Below, in pieces: positions 17,222 through 25,118 of a stretch of 64,000 bases of DNA; position 1 is the stretch's first letter; every line of letters begins with the position of its first letter. Under the pieces are notes generated by a model. That model was not told the DNA's origin, made no database searches, and saw only the letters and a list, made by a program, of their open reading frames with translations. The position numbers and the translations under genes were made by a program. Source of the DNA: JAJDIA01 sp031555145 (GTDB lineage Bacteria; Bacteroidota; Bacteroidia; Bacteroidales; Tannerellaceae); the NCBI GenBank assembly GCA_031555145.1, contig JAVBUR010000020.1, positions 1-64,000 on the forward strand, written 5' to 3'.

Positions 17222-18517
17222 TTATGCTGCCAATCGTTTTTCAATTAAAGGAATGTTGTTGTTTACCAACTTGATTATCCGCTCGTGATACTCCGTATTC
17301 GTGTTGCATACGCCCCTCGATTGGATGACCTGCAATTGGGATAGGGATATTTCTACGGTTTCAATTCGCTTTCCGTCTATACAGGCAGAAAGGATAAGGC
17401 TGTCGGCTTTTGAATGGTAGCTGCCTACGCAATGGTGCATCGCTTTCCCCTCCAATATAATGGCGGCAACGCTTTCAAGCACCCGAACGCTGATAAGTCC
17501 GTCTGAAATAACCAACCCGAAGAATCGTTCTTTGGCTTCCCTGTATTCGGCTTCTTTCTCCAATTGCTTTTCAAGTTCCTGCTGTGCATCCGCTTGTGCT
17601 TTCTTGTGCATATAGCGGTCGTGTTCGGCTTTTAAGTCGGCAGGACAAACGTATTTCGCATTGTGCAGGTCGCGTCCGAAGAAGCGCAGGAAATCGATAT
17701 AATCGCACCAAAGCGAAGCATCTTCGATGGTGTAACCGTTGCGGATGCAGATGCGGACGGATGCCCAATAATTGTCGATGTTCCGTTGCCAACCTGTATC
17801 CAACAAGCGTTTCAAAAGGTTGGTTTGCCCTGCTTTCAATAGGGTTTCGGCTCTGCTGTCGGTTAATAGGATGCGGAATAGGTCTAACGGTTTTTGTCCG
17901 TACAATGCCGTTTTATAGCCTGTCCTTTTAAGTTCGGGGATAAGTTTCTGACGAGGATAGATTTCCCCTGTATAGATTCTGTCATATACATTGATGCAAA
18001 ATTTATTGTTGCTGTTTTCGTTGCGCAATTCCAACGATGTGCCGAATATCCACGAATCCACGTAACAATTACCCATTGTTTGGCGCAATATGGCAAATGT
18101 GGCGTGTTTACCGTTGGGAGCTATCCACCGTTGCATCACTTCGCAATGGGTGAGTTTCGTCTGTTCGCCAATTTTGGCGGTGTAACTTATCATTACCGAA
18201 CGTACCACTTGATACCCTTTGTGGGCGGTGATAACGGTCATGTAAAACTTGTCGTCAAATACCCGCCTTTTTGTCGTTTTTACGGCTAATTGGGTTTTGC
18301 AGTTCGGGCAGTTGCAATCTGTCAGTACAGATACCAAATATCCCGCTCCCTGCCACGAATGACCACATTTGGTACAGGTAATCACGCCCTTTTCCGTTCT
18401 CCGTCCAACGTATTCAATGGCGTTATCATAACCCCATTGTACTTGCCGTTGGGTAATGGCTGGAAGCGTTTTACTCGCTTCCACTACTTGTTGTTGAAAT
18501 TTATTCTTCGGTTTCAT
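17222..18517 (-). CDS. PcfJ-like protein
   Basis: A 431-residue protein of the PcfJ-like family, named after a gene of the enterococcal plasmid pCF10 and frequent on Bacteroidetes ICEs. A zinc-ribbon-type module near residues 48-75 has two CxxC pairs (CTKC and CPNC). The C-terminal part holds the family core with LEGKAMHHCVGSY and an IQSRGVCN segment. Biochemical function is not established. It is paired with the PcfK-like gene upstream, with 11 bp between them. Confidence 0.8.
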   Translation of the reverse strand: MKPKNKFQQQVVEASKTLPAITQRQVQWGYDNAIEYVGRRTEKGVITCTKCGHSWQGAGYLVSVLTDCNCPNCKTQLAVKTTKRRVFDDKFYMTVITAHKGYQVVRSVMISYTAKIGEQTKLTHCEVMQRWIAPNGKHATFAILRQTMGNCYVDSWIFGTSLELRNENSNNKFCINVYDRIYTGEIYPRQKLIPELKRTGYKTALYGQKPLDLFRILLTDSRAETLLKAGQTNLLKRLLDTGWQRNIDNYWASVRICIRNGYTIEDASLWCDYIDFLRFFGRDLHNAKYVCPADLKAEHDRYMHKKAQADAQQELEKQLEKEAEYREAKERFFGLVISDGLISVRVLESVAAIILEGKAMHHCVGSYHSKADSLILSACIDGKRIETVEISLSQLQVIQSRGVCNTNTEYHERIIKLVNNNIPLIEKRLAA

Positions 18518-18528
18518 AAGTCGATGGA

Positions 18529-18939
18529 TTAAAAGTCAAATAGACTTGGTTGCGGATTAAGGACTACTTTCTTCGCCTTTTTTACAGGCTGTGTCATTTT
18601 TCGGTATGCTTCGTCCTGTGCTTTTTGTATGGCTTCTTGTCGAGCCTGTTCTTTTTCCTCTGCGGTCAGTTCTACCACATGGTTTACGACTACATGGGCG
18701 TTCATCGGCTTGCCTACCTCGATGTTATCTTCATCATAGTAATGTACCGCCATGCCGAAAATTTCATCATCATCAAAACCGTTACATCCGCTTTTCTGCA
18801 CGGTGTTCAGAATGTAGGTAACACAATCGTCTATGCTTTTTCTTGGTGCGGAATACTTGAAAGAAAATAGTATATCGCTCTCTGCCCTTTGGTCTAAATA
18901 GGCTTTTATCGTTGCTTTGAAATTATCTGATGCTTTCAT
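18529..18939 (-). CDS. PcfK-like protein
   Basis: A 136-residue acidic protein of the PcfK-like family: an N-terminal helical region (FKATIKAYLDQRA), the FGMAVHYYDEDNIEVG core, a charged helix (about residues 90-118) and the C-terminal PSLFDF tail, which resembles the short C-terminal motifs that bind DNA polymerase sliding clamps. The clamp-binding idea is my inference. The gene pairs with pcfJ downstream. Confidence 0.78.
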   Translation of the reverse strand: MKASDNFKATIKAYLDQRAESDILFSFKYSAPRKSIDDCVTYILNTVQKSGCNGFDDDEIFGMAVHYYDEDNIEVGKPMNAHVVVNHVVELTAEEKEQARQEAIQKAQDEAYRKMTQPVKKAKKVVLNPQPSLFDF

Positions 18940-18957
18940 AACTATGAATATTGATTG

Positions 18958-19197
18958 TTAAAAAATGATTGCTACTAAAAGTGTGATTACTACTGCGAGA
19001 ATGAGAAGCGAAAGAAGACAGGATAGAATCCATTTCAGCACCTCAAACACGATATAAGCCCCCACCATTACAGCCACGAAAGACCAGCCCCAAATGGCTA
19101 TCCCTGCGACTATAAAGCCTATTCTCAAAACCCAACCTATGCCAATTCCTAGGTAGATGGTTCGTTGTTTCCTATTTTTATCTTCATTCTGTTTCAT
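18958..19197 (-). CDS. Small hydrophobic membrane protein
   Basis: A 79-residue protein with a charged N-terminus (MKQNEDKNRKQR) and three closely spaced hydrophobic segments covering about residues 14-79. The frame runs back to 19395, but the upstream 66 residues have no plausible start signal and overlap a dyad-free AT-rich leader. The ATG at 19197 gives a normal membrane protein. I do not recognise a family. It is the first gene of the leftward pcfK-pcfJ block. Confidence 0.55.
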   Translation of the reverse strand: MKQNEDKNRKQRTIYLGIGIGWVLRIGFIVAGIAIWGWSFVAVMVGAYIVFEVLKWILSCLLSLLILAVVITLLVAIIF

Positions 19198-19570
19198 GAT
19201 TTTTGACTTTTTTTTTAACGCTATGCCGCATCGGTCGGTGAGAAGTATTCGAGTTTCAGAAGCTAAAAAAGGGTAGTGTTTAGCCGTGCAAGGTTTTGGC
19301 GAAGAATACGCTCGCCCGAATAATTCAAAGAAGGGAAAGAGGAAGATTTTTCGCCAAACCCGTAGGGCTTGACCTTGTGGCGGCGTGAAGAACACGGATA
19401 TACCTTTGCGCCTGAAATCGAATACTACAGACCGATGAGGTCATACCGCTAAATGAGGAAAAAATCATTTCGAGAGAAACAGAATGAAGATAAAAACAGA
19501 ATACTCACGGCGTTAAGCTGTAAGCCGCGTGTAAATCTATGGCGAGGATTAGGTCAAATACCGCCATATC
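19198..19570. other. Gene-free divergent region
   Basis: This stretch separates the leftward pcfK/J block from the rightward gene at 19648. I see no convincing ORF, RNA gene or -7 motif for the leftward operon. It is probably the 5' leader of that block. The only clear signals are at its right edge, listed separately. Confidence 0.4.
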
Positions 19571-19622
19571 ACTGCCAATATTGGACAAGCCATTGGCAGT
19601 TGAAATAAACTGCGTAAATTTG
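19571..19622 (+). promoter_or_regulatory. Promoter with overlapping 9-bp inverted repeat
   Basis: A perfect inverted repeat ACTGCCAAT (19571-19579) and ATTGGCAGT (19592-19600) contains a nested palindrome CCAATATTGG. It ends where a -33 element would lie for the -7 motif TAAATTTG at 19615-19622. The predicted start site is about 20 bases before the ATG at 19648. The position suggests an operator for a repressor (inference). Confidence 0.5.
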
Positions 19623-19647
19623 ATGCAGTTAATAAAATAGAATCAAT

Positions 19648-20070
19648 ATGGAACGATTTTTTTTACTCAAACATTTAACGGTGGAACAGTTGCGCGAACT
19701 ATACTGCGATGCCTGCAAGGTCGGCAAGTTGCTGGTCGAATACGACCAACCGGGAGTAGAAGGACATTATGAGGTTAATCTGTCCGATGATGAGATACTG
19801 AAAAACATTACCGCCGTGAGTGATAATGGTTTTGCTTATTACGAAGATCATGAAGATTTCGCCGACGGGGTTATGCTTTCTTTTGCCTTAATCGGGAAAC
19901 CGTTTACGACGGCCTACATTAACATTGGCATTGATAACCTCCGGCTGGACTGGTTTGTCAGAAAATACGGTCTTGCACAGTGGTGGCAGGTAGAGGGAAG
20001 TGAACGAAGGCAATATCCTTTCACCAAGTTTTATACATTGGAGTCGATGAAACAGCATAAGTTCAACTGA
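19648..20070 (+). CDS. Hypothetical ICE protein
   Basis: A 140-residue soluble protein with no recognised domain. It is acidic in the middle (YYEDHEDFADG) with a hydrophobic core segment (VMLSFALIGKPFTTAYINIG) and conserved-looking Trp/Tyr residues (WFVRKYGLAQWWQVEG). It is a single-gene unit with its own promoter and terminator, which supports it as a real, separately regulated gene. Function unknown. Confidence 0.65.
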   Translation: MERFFLLKHLTVEQLRELYCDACKVGKLLVEYDQPGVEGHYEVNLSDDEILKNITAVSDNGFAYYEDHEDFADGVMLSFALIGKPFTTAYINIGIDNLRLDWFVRKYGLAQWWQVEGSERRQYPFTKFYTLESMKQHKFN

Positions 20071-20075
20071 AAATG

Positions 20076-20100
20076 AAGCCCGTCAAATTGGGCTTTTTTG
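20076..20100 (+). terminator. Rho-independent terminator
   Basis: AAGCCC and GGGCTT pair across an 8-base loop, followed by a run of T. It starts 6 bp after the preceding stop codon. Confidence 0.75.
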
Positions 20101-20174
20101 GCTTCCACCCGCGACACTCGCTGCCTGATGCTTCCACGATCTAAACAACTGATACAAAGCTCGTATTATTGGTT

Positions 20175-20182
20175 TATCTTTG
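20175..20182 (+). promoter_or_regulatory. -7 promoter element of the HTH gene pair
   Basis: TATCTTTG matches the Bacteroidetes -7 consensus TAnnTTTG exactly. The predicted start site near 20189 leaves a leader of about 29 bases to the ATG at 20218. No good -33 TTTG is visible, so activator dependence is possible. Confidence 0.45.
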
Positions 20183-20217
20183 CTCTCCCCGTGATATAAC
20201 CGATTAAAAAATGAAAC

Positions 20218-20505
20218 ATGGAATTTATAACTATCGACGCCCGTTTATACGAGGCGATGATTTGTCGATTCGATTCCTTTACCCGCAAAGTGGAAACCCT
20301 GTGCGAAAAGTACCGGGATAAAGGATTAAAAAAATGGCTGGATAATCAGGACGTGTGTATGATCCTGGGCATCTCCAAACGAACGTTGCAAACGTATCGG
20401 GATAAGGGATTGATACCCTACAGTATTATCAAACATAAGGTGTTTTACAGGCCGGAAGATGTAGAGAAAGTATTACAAACATCGTCGCATCCGTCAATCG
20501 AATAA
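20218..20505 (+). CDS. HTH_17-type DNA-binding protein (excisionase-like)
   Basis: A 95-residue protein with a MerR/excisionase-like winged HTH: WLDNQDVCMILGISKRTLQ (recognition helix) followed by YRDKGLIPYSIIKHKVFYR (wing), at about residues 37-75. Pairs of such proteins sit next to the recombinases of Bacteroidetes ICEs and act as excision factors or regulators in the characterised CTnDOT system. Its pairing with the next gene, 3 bp away, supports that role. Target DNA is unknown. Confidence 0.75.
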   Translation: MEFITIDARLYEAMICRFDSFTRKVETLCEKYRDKGLKKWLDNQDVCMILGISKRTLQTYRDKGLIPYSIIKHKVFYRPEDVEKVLQTSSHPSIE

Positions 20506-20508
20506 GGT

Positions 20509-20820
20509 ATGAAAGACTATCTGAAAGACAAAAGCGACACGCAGGTTACTGACCTGTTTAAGCGCATGGAGAAGGCAGGAAAAACGCTGGAGGCACTGGA
20601 AACGTCTATGCGTCCTGCGCTCAATGGACAACGTTTTGTAACGGATAAAGAACTTTCCGACATTCTGAAAATTAGCCGCCGGACATTACAGGATTACCGA
20701 GCGGCGGGGGTAATTTCCTATTACTTGATTTGTGGAAAGATTCTATACAAAGAATCCGAAATTCAAAAATTTCTGGAAGAAGGGCGCAAACAGAGCCTTG
20801 ACGAACAGGAATTACTCTAA
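20509..20820 (+). CDS. Second HTH_17-type DNA-binding protein (excisionase-like)
   Basis: A 103-residue paralogue of the preceding gene: an N-terminal helical region, then the HTH FVTDKELSDILKISRRTLQ with the wing YRAAGVISYYLICGKILYK at about residues 45-85. The shared core (ISxRTLQxYRxxGxIxY) shows the two arose by duplication. It is probably an accessory DNA-bending protein for excision or a regulator of the transfer genes. It ends inside the strong hairpin at 20819. Confidence 0.75.
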   Translation: MKDYLKDKSDTQVTDLFKRMEKAGKTLEALETSMRPALNGQRFVTDKELSDILKISRRTLQDYRAAGVISYYLICGKILYKESEIQKFLEEGRKQSLDEQELL

Positions 20821-20860
20821 ACAAGAAACGACCTCAAATGTGAGGTCGTTTCTTGTTTTA
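20819..20860. terminator. Strong bidirectional terminator
   Basis: A perfect 18-bp inverted repeat (starting AAACAAGAAACG, 4-base loop) with A- and T-rich flanks works in both directions. It separates the rightward HTH pair from the leftward recombinase operon. Confidence 0.9.
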
Positions 20861-20872
20861 GGTACATGGGTT

Positions 20873-21229
20873 TTAATTCAACATGGTTTTCATACCCGGA
20901 ATCGCCCAAAGTACAACAGGATTAGTAGCCTGCCCGACAACCCACCGGCGGAACTGTTGTGCCTTGCATGAGTTTACCCGGAAAGCCAAGGCTGTTATCA
21001 CTTCCAGATTGTAGAGTGTCATTATACCACCGTTTTCGGTTTTTTGATGGTGGCAAACTTCTTCTTCCCGTAATATTCCACTTTTCAGGATTGACCGTAT
21101 GTTATTGCCGACGGCAGATACGAAAACCTCGAAAAGTTCGGCAATCTGGTGTTGTGTAAGCCATACATTTCCCGCTACCGTACGGATCGTAACGTGCCCT
21201 TCTTCTATTTTTATAGATGCAGTGTTCAT
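20873..21229 (-). CDS. Short RhuM-like DNA-binding-domain protein
   Basis: A 118-residue protein matching the N-terminal domain of the Virulence_RhuM family: VWLTQHQIAELFEVFVSAVGNNI (HTH-like), ILREEEVCHH, and the YNLEVITALAFRVNSCKAQQFRRW signature. Full RhuM proteins are about 330 residues, so this is a stand-alone N-terminal domain. It is the last gene of the recombinase operon, with 2 bp between the upstream stop and its ATG. A regulatory or DNA-binding role in element maintenance is inferred. Confidence 0.65.
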   Translation of the reverse strand: MNTASIKIEEGHVTIRTVAGNVWLTQHQIAELFEVFVSAVGNNIRSILKSGILREEEVCHHQKTENGGIMTLYNLEVITALAFRVNSCKAQQFRRWVVGQATNPVVLWAIPGMKTMLN

Positions 21230-21231
21230 AT

Positions 21232-22581
21232 TTATAAATTGTTTAATGGTTTGTTATTGTTGGTTACTTTCTTTTCTGACGGGTAGCGGATAGCCGCCCG
21301 AAGCGTTTCATCTTCATATAAAGAAACCTTATTTTTTACAGTTCGCGCTTTTAGCCGTTTCATATCCTCGTCCACTTTCTTATCCGTCACTTTGGCGTAT
21401 ATCTGCGTGGTCGTGATGTTTTTATGTCCCATCATCTTACTTACCGTTTCAATGGAAACTCCTTGCGAGAGCGTAATATGAGTTCCGAAATTATGGCGGG
21501 CTTTGTGGAATGTGATACAGTTGATACCGCATAATTTTCCTACTTCTTTTACGAGTCTGCAAAAGTATGAACGTGTGTAAACGTTGAAAATCCGGTTGCC
21601 CCTGCGTTCCGACCTGTACTTCTCAATAATTTTCAGGGGGATTTCCAACAGGGGGACACGGAAGTCTGTTCCTGTCTTTTGCCGGTTAAAATCAATACAC
21701 AGTCTACCATCCTCCGTTTGTATAATATGTTCATCTGACAACCTTTTCAGGTCAGCATAACACAACCCGGTAAACGTTGAAAAGACAAACAAATCGCGTA
21801 CACGGCATAAATTCGGCTCGTCTATCTTTTGCTGCATAAGCCGTTCTAAGTCCTCCAACTTTAGATGGCGGCTACGTGCAACAGGCAATGCAGGGTGTAG
21901 AGTGCTATAAGGGTCGCGCCGGATAGTTCCTTGGTTGAAAGCACGACGGGTTATTTTTTTCAGAGTATATAAATGCTGGTGGACAGTCTTTTGTTGCAAC
22001 CCCCGGTCTGTCCGTAGAAAAAGGTCATAAGCATCATAGAAATTAAGGTTAAGACTACGAAGCGATACATCTTCGGTATCATATTTTGTTTGGAGAAACG
22101 CCCGCAGGTGATTGTAAGAGGTTATGTATGCGTCGTATGCCTCTTTCTTGCGATCTACACCGACCCTTTTATAAAATTCGTTATTATGCTCCTTAAAGAG
22201 TTTCATCAACGTAAGGGGCTTTTGACCGATTCCTTTGAGTGCATTCTTAACAAGTTCTGCCGTAACAAAACCCAGGTCACTCTGTATCCGTTTGTAATGG
22301 TCAGTAATTTTTCCGGTAAGCAGGTCTATGGCTTTGTTTACTTCCAGCGCATTACGACTTTTGCCATTAGCACGACCTTTCGTTGGTTCCCAAAGTGATG
22401 GATCGACAGAAACCTTTGTCCCAACCTGTTCCCATTCGGCATCAATGCTTATTTTGCACAATAACTGGCACATACCATCTTTGCGAATTTTTGTACGGTT
22501 GATATAAAATAGGATAGCAAAAGTGCTGAGGCGTTTCTTCTGTCCTTTGCTTGAATCTGTTTGATTATTATTTGTTTCCAT
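21232..22581 (-). CDS. IntDOT-type tyrosine recombinase 1
   Basis: A 449-residue site-specific recombinase. The N-terminal SAM-like arm and core-binding domains cover about residues 1-220. The catalytic domain follows, with the box FTGLCYADLKRL, the beta-hairpin Lys region (NRQKTG), HKARHNFGT (His-x-x-Arg) and GHKNITTTQIYAKV (His and nucleophile Tyr). The first catalytic Arg of canonical recombinases is not present in the FTGLCYADL box, as known for IntDOT. It probably integrates or excises the ICE together with the neighbouring paralogue. It starts 18 bp after the upstream recombinase. Confidence 0.92.
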   Translation of the reverse strand: METNNNQTDSSKGQKKRLSTFAILFYINRTKIRKDGMCQLLCKISIDAEWEQVGTKVSVDPSLWEPTKGRANGKSRNALEVNKAIDLLTGKITDHYKRIQSDLGFVTAELVKNALKGIGQKPLTLMKLFKEHNNEFYKRVGVDRKKEAYDAYITSYNHLRAFLQTKYDTEDVSLRSLNLNFYDAYDLFLRTDRGLQQKTVHQHLYTLKKITRRAFNQGTIRRDPYSTLHPALPVARSRHLKLEDLERLMQQKIDEPNLCRVRDLFVFSTFTGLCYADLKRLSDEHIIQTEDGRLCIDFNRQKTGTDFRVPLLEIPLKIIEKYRSERRGNRIFNVYTRSYFCRLVKEVGKLCGINCITFHKARHNFGTHITLSQGVSIETVSKMMGHKNITTTQIYAKVTDKKVDEDMKRLKARTVKNKVSLYEDETLRAAIRYPSEKKVTNNNKPLNNL

Positions 22582-22599
22582 ATACTAAAATATTTAATG

Positions 22600-23817
22600 T
22601 TAAATAGCAAATTTGAATCGTTCATTGATACGTTTTTCCAACGTTTTCATTTCCCTATCGGCCTTATCATCCGTTACCTTCGCATAAATCTGTGTGGTGG
22701 TGATATTCGTGTGCCCAAGCATCCGGCTGACCGTTTCAATAGGAACGCCTTGCGAAAGCGTAATTTCAGTCGCATAGGTATGGCGTGCAATATGCCAGGT
22801 GACATTACGCTTTATGCCACAGGTTGCAGTTATTTGTTTGAGTTGCCGATTCATTTCCCCATTTCCATACATCGGGAATAATCGTCCATCAGGTTCAATA
22901 CCCCGGTATCTTTCAAGTATCTGCAACGGAAGTTCAAATAAAGGGACTTCAAAATCAACACCTGTTTTTCCGCGTGAAGATTTTATCCAAACTACATCAT
23001 CTTCGGCGACAAAAATATCCTCGTCCGTCAATCTGCACATATCACAATAAGGGATACCCGTGTAACATGAAAACAGGAATAAATCACGAATTAGATAGTG
23101 CTTGGGGCGGGTGAGCGGTGTGGTCATCAACTTTTCTAACTCTTTTCGGGTAAGATATTTAGGTTTCCGTTCCGGGCGTTCAGGTTCATAACCGGTAAAC
23201 GGATCGGCAGTTATGATTCCATCTGTTATAGCGTTGTTGATTATAGTCGCCAAATTGGTAGTAAGCGATACAATTGTACCTGGTGCAAGTTTACATTCAA
23301 CCCGCAAGTAAAGGTCGAATTTATCAATAAATGACCTGTCGAGTGCTGTAAAGGGAATGTCTGAAAGTTTATAATTTGCCTTGATAAACCTTGTAAGGTG
23401 GTTGAGAGCATACCAATAGGAATATGCAGACCCTTTTTTGCGGTTCACACCGACACGTTTGTCGAAATTCTCGTTATGCTTACGAAAATAGGACAACAAG
23501 GTTTCCTGCCCGAAAGCCATACCCAGCACGAGGTTTTTAACTTCTTCGGCTGTAACTCTATCTTTGATGGCTGACAATTCACGGTAATGCGACAGGGCAG
23601 ATGCCCTAATATCGTCCAACTGCTGGTTGATTTCACAAGCGGCTTGGCTTTTTCCTGTGGCTCGACCCGATGCCCATAATTTTTCCGGTACGGTCATCTT
23701 TGCGCTGAACTTAGCTTCGGATTTAGCGACGGTAAGCCGAGCCATGACAAAGCATGTACCGTCATTTTTTCTTTCGTCTTTTTTCAGGTAGAACGATACC
23801 CTAACATCTTGTTTCAT
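22600..23817 (-). CDS. IntDOT-type tyrosine recombinase 2
   Basis: A 405-residue tyrosine recombinase, paralogue of the next gene. Catalytic signature: YTGIPYCDMCRL, SSRGKTG (Lys), WHIARHTYAT (His-x-x-Arg) and GHTNITTTQIYAKV (His/Tyr). It also lacks the first Arg. As first gene of a three-gene leftward operon it lies closest to the element end. Two tandem recombinases may act as a heteromer or on different sites; which one is required is unknown. Confidence 0.92.
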   Translation of the reverse strand: MKQDVRVSFYLKKDERKNDGTCFVMARLTVAKSEAKFSAKMTVPEKLWASGRATGKSQAACEINQQLDDIRASALSHYRELSAIKDRVTAEEVKNLVLGMAFGQETLLSYFRKHNENFDKRVGVNRKKGSAYSYWYALNHLTRFIKANYKLSDIPFTALDRSFIDKFDLYLRVECKLAPGTIVSLTTNLATIINNAITDGIITADPFTGYEPERPERKPKYLTRKELEKLMTTPLTRPKHYLIRDLFLFSCYTGIPYCDMCRLTDEDIFVAEDDVVWIKSSRGKTGVDFEVPLFELPLQILERYRGIEPDGRLFPMYGNGEMNRQLKQITATCGIKRNVTWHIARHTYATEITLSQGVPIETVSRMLGHTNITTTQIYAKVTDDKADREMKTLEKRINERFKFAI

Positions 23818-23836
23818 AACTCTGTTTTTTAAATTA

Positions 23837-23844
23837 CAAATTTA
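23837..23844 (-). promoter_or_regulatory. -7 promoter element of the recombinase operon
   Basis: On the minus strand the sequence reads TAAATTTG, an exact TAnnTTTG match, 20 bp upstream of the recombinase ATG (23817). No clear -33 TTTG was seen. Confidence 0.45.
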
Positions 23845-24187
23845 ACTGATACAGAGCTATTTGAAGCGATGAGAGATTACACGCCAAGGGGAATAAAACC
23901 CCAGTTTTCAGCTGAAAATCTATCTTTCCACGTTTAGATGGAAAAAAAGAGGTATTTTTGACTGAAATTTAGAAGAGAAACAAGTGTTCTTTGACGGTCT
24001 GGATTGATGCTGTGGGTATTTTCTACATGGCTATTTCATTTCCATTTTACCACCATAAAAGGCAACGGATGGGGGTGAAATCTCCCGCTTAACCCCTCTA
24101 TATTCTTCATTTTTACGATTTTGAAGAATGTAGCAGAACAACACCTAACAAACCTAATTTCCAAATACTTACTCTTTCTCTCCTGAT
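23845..24187. other. Probable ICE right-end region with dyads
   Basis: This gene-free region lies between the recombinases and the first chromosomal gene. It contains GGGG/CCCC arms (23888-23902), a perfect 14-bp palindrome TTTTCAGCTGAAAA (23905-23918), TTTCCA/TGGAAA arms (23925-23944) and an 8-bp inverted repeat ATTCTTCA/TGAAGAAT (24102-24129). Recombinase arm-type sites and attR are expected here. The junction itself cannot be placed because the left end is outside the window. Confidence 0.4.
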
Positions 24188-24221
24188 TTTGCTGTTATAC
24201 GAGCCTTTTTACCTATATTTG
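24188..24221 (+). promoter_or_regulatory. Promoter of the dienelactone hydrolase gene
   Basis: A -33 TTTG (24188-24191) and a -7 TATATTTG (24214-24221) are separated by 22 bases, close to the Bacteroidetes consensus. The predicted start near 24228 leaves a 14-base leader. Confidence 0.5.
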
Positions 24222-24241
24222 TCATACAAAAAAACACCACC

Positions 24242-25096
24242 ATGGCACACAACATCACACAACTCTACGACGAGTACAAAGACGGCACAATCGATCGCCG
24301 CACTTTCCTCAAAAGATTGACAGTAGCCGTCGGAAGCTCAGCAGCAGCTTTAGCCTGTTTGTCCGTCTTAGAAGACGCCAACGCCGCAGTCTTACCTCCG
24401 AACGAGAATGAAACCGTCACCCAGTTCGTAAAATATCCCGCCCCCAAAACAGAAATGACAGCCTTTTTAGCTCATCCCGCTAAAGGAGCAAAATTCCCGG
24501 CAGTAGTAGTCATTCATGAAAACCGGGGACTCCAACTACATATTCAGGACGTTGCCAACCGGTTTGCCAAAGAAGGCTTCCTTGCGATGGCCCCCGATGC
24601 CCTGACCCCTGTCGGCGGAACTCCCGAAAACGACCAGGCAAAAGCCTCCGAATTAATACGAAGTCTGAACCCTGACGACACCATCAATAACATGGTAGCA
24701 GCAGTAAAATATCTCAAAACCCACCCACTGTCAACCGGAAAAGTCGGCTGTACAGGCTTCTGCTGGGGTGGCGCCATGACCAACAATGTCGCCGTAAATT
24801 CTCCCGACCTTGACGCCGCCGTTCCCTATTACGGTCGCCAGCCGGCTACAGAAGATGTCGCAAAAATCAACGCCCCCATACTAGCCCATTATGCCGAGAA
24901 CGACGCCGGTATAAATGCCGGAATAGCCGCATTTGAAGAAGAACTCAAAAAGCAGCACAAAGACTACCAGATATATATCTATCCCGGAACAGCCCATGCC
25001 TTCAATAATGATACCAACCCGGAACGATATAACGCCGGCGCCGCCAAATTAGCCTGGAGCCGAACCATCGCTTTCTTCAAGGAAAAGCTCACCTGA
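24242..25096 (+). CDS. Dienelactone hydrolase-family protein, exported
   Basis: A 284-residue alpha/beta hydrolase of the dienelactone hydrolase family. The predicted triad is Cys in GFCWGG (about residue 177), Asp in ENDAG and His in GTAHAF. A Tat-like N-terminus (DRRTFLKRLTVAVG plus hydrophobic stretch) points to export of the folded protein, a layout known for YghX-type members. The substrate is unknown. A 22-bp imperfect tandem duplication (TTCAAGGAAAAGC at 25076 and 25098) spans the stop codon. It is the first chromosomal gene right of the ICE and convergent with the radical-SAM gene. Confidence 0.88.
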   Translation: MAHNITQLYDEYKDGTIDRRTFLKRLTVAVGSSAAALACLSVLEDANAAVLPPNENETVTQFVKYPAPKTEMTAFLAHPAKGAKFPAVVVIHENRGLQLHIQDVANRFAKEGFLAMAPDALTPVGGTPENDQAKASELIRSLNPDDTINNMVAAVKYLKTHPLSTGKVGCTGFCWGGAMTNNVAVNSPDLDAAVPYYGRQPATEDVAKINAPILAHYAENDAGINAGIAAFEEELKKQHKDYQIYIYPGTAHAFNNDTNPERYNAGAAKLAWSRTIAFFKEKLT

Positions 25097-25118
25097 TTTC
25101 AAGGAAAAGCCTACCCGA

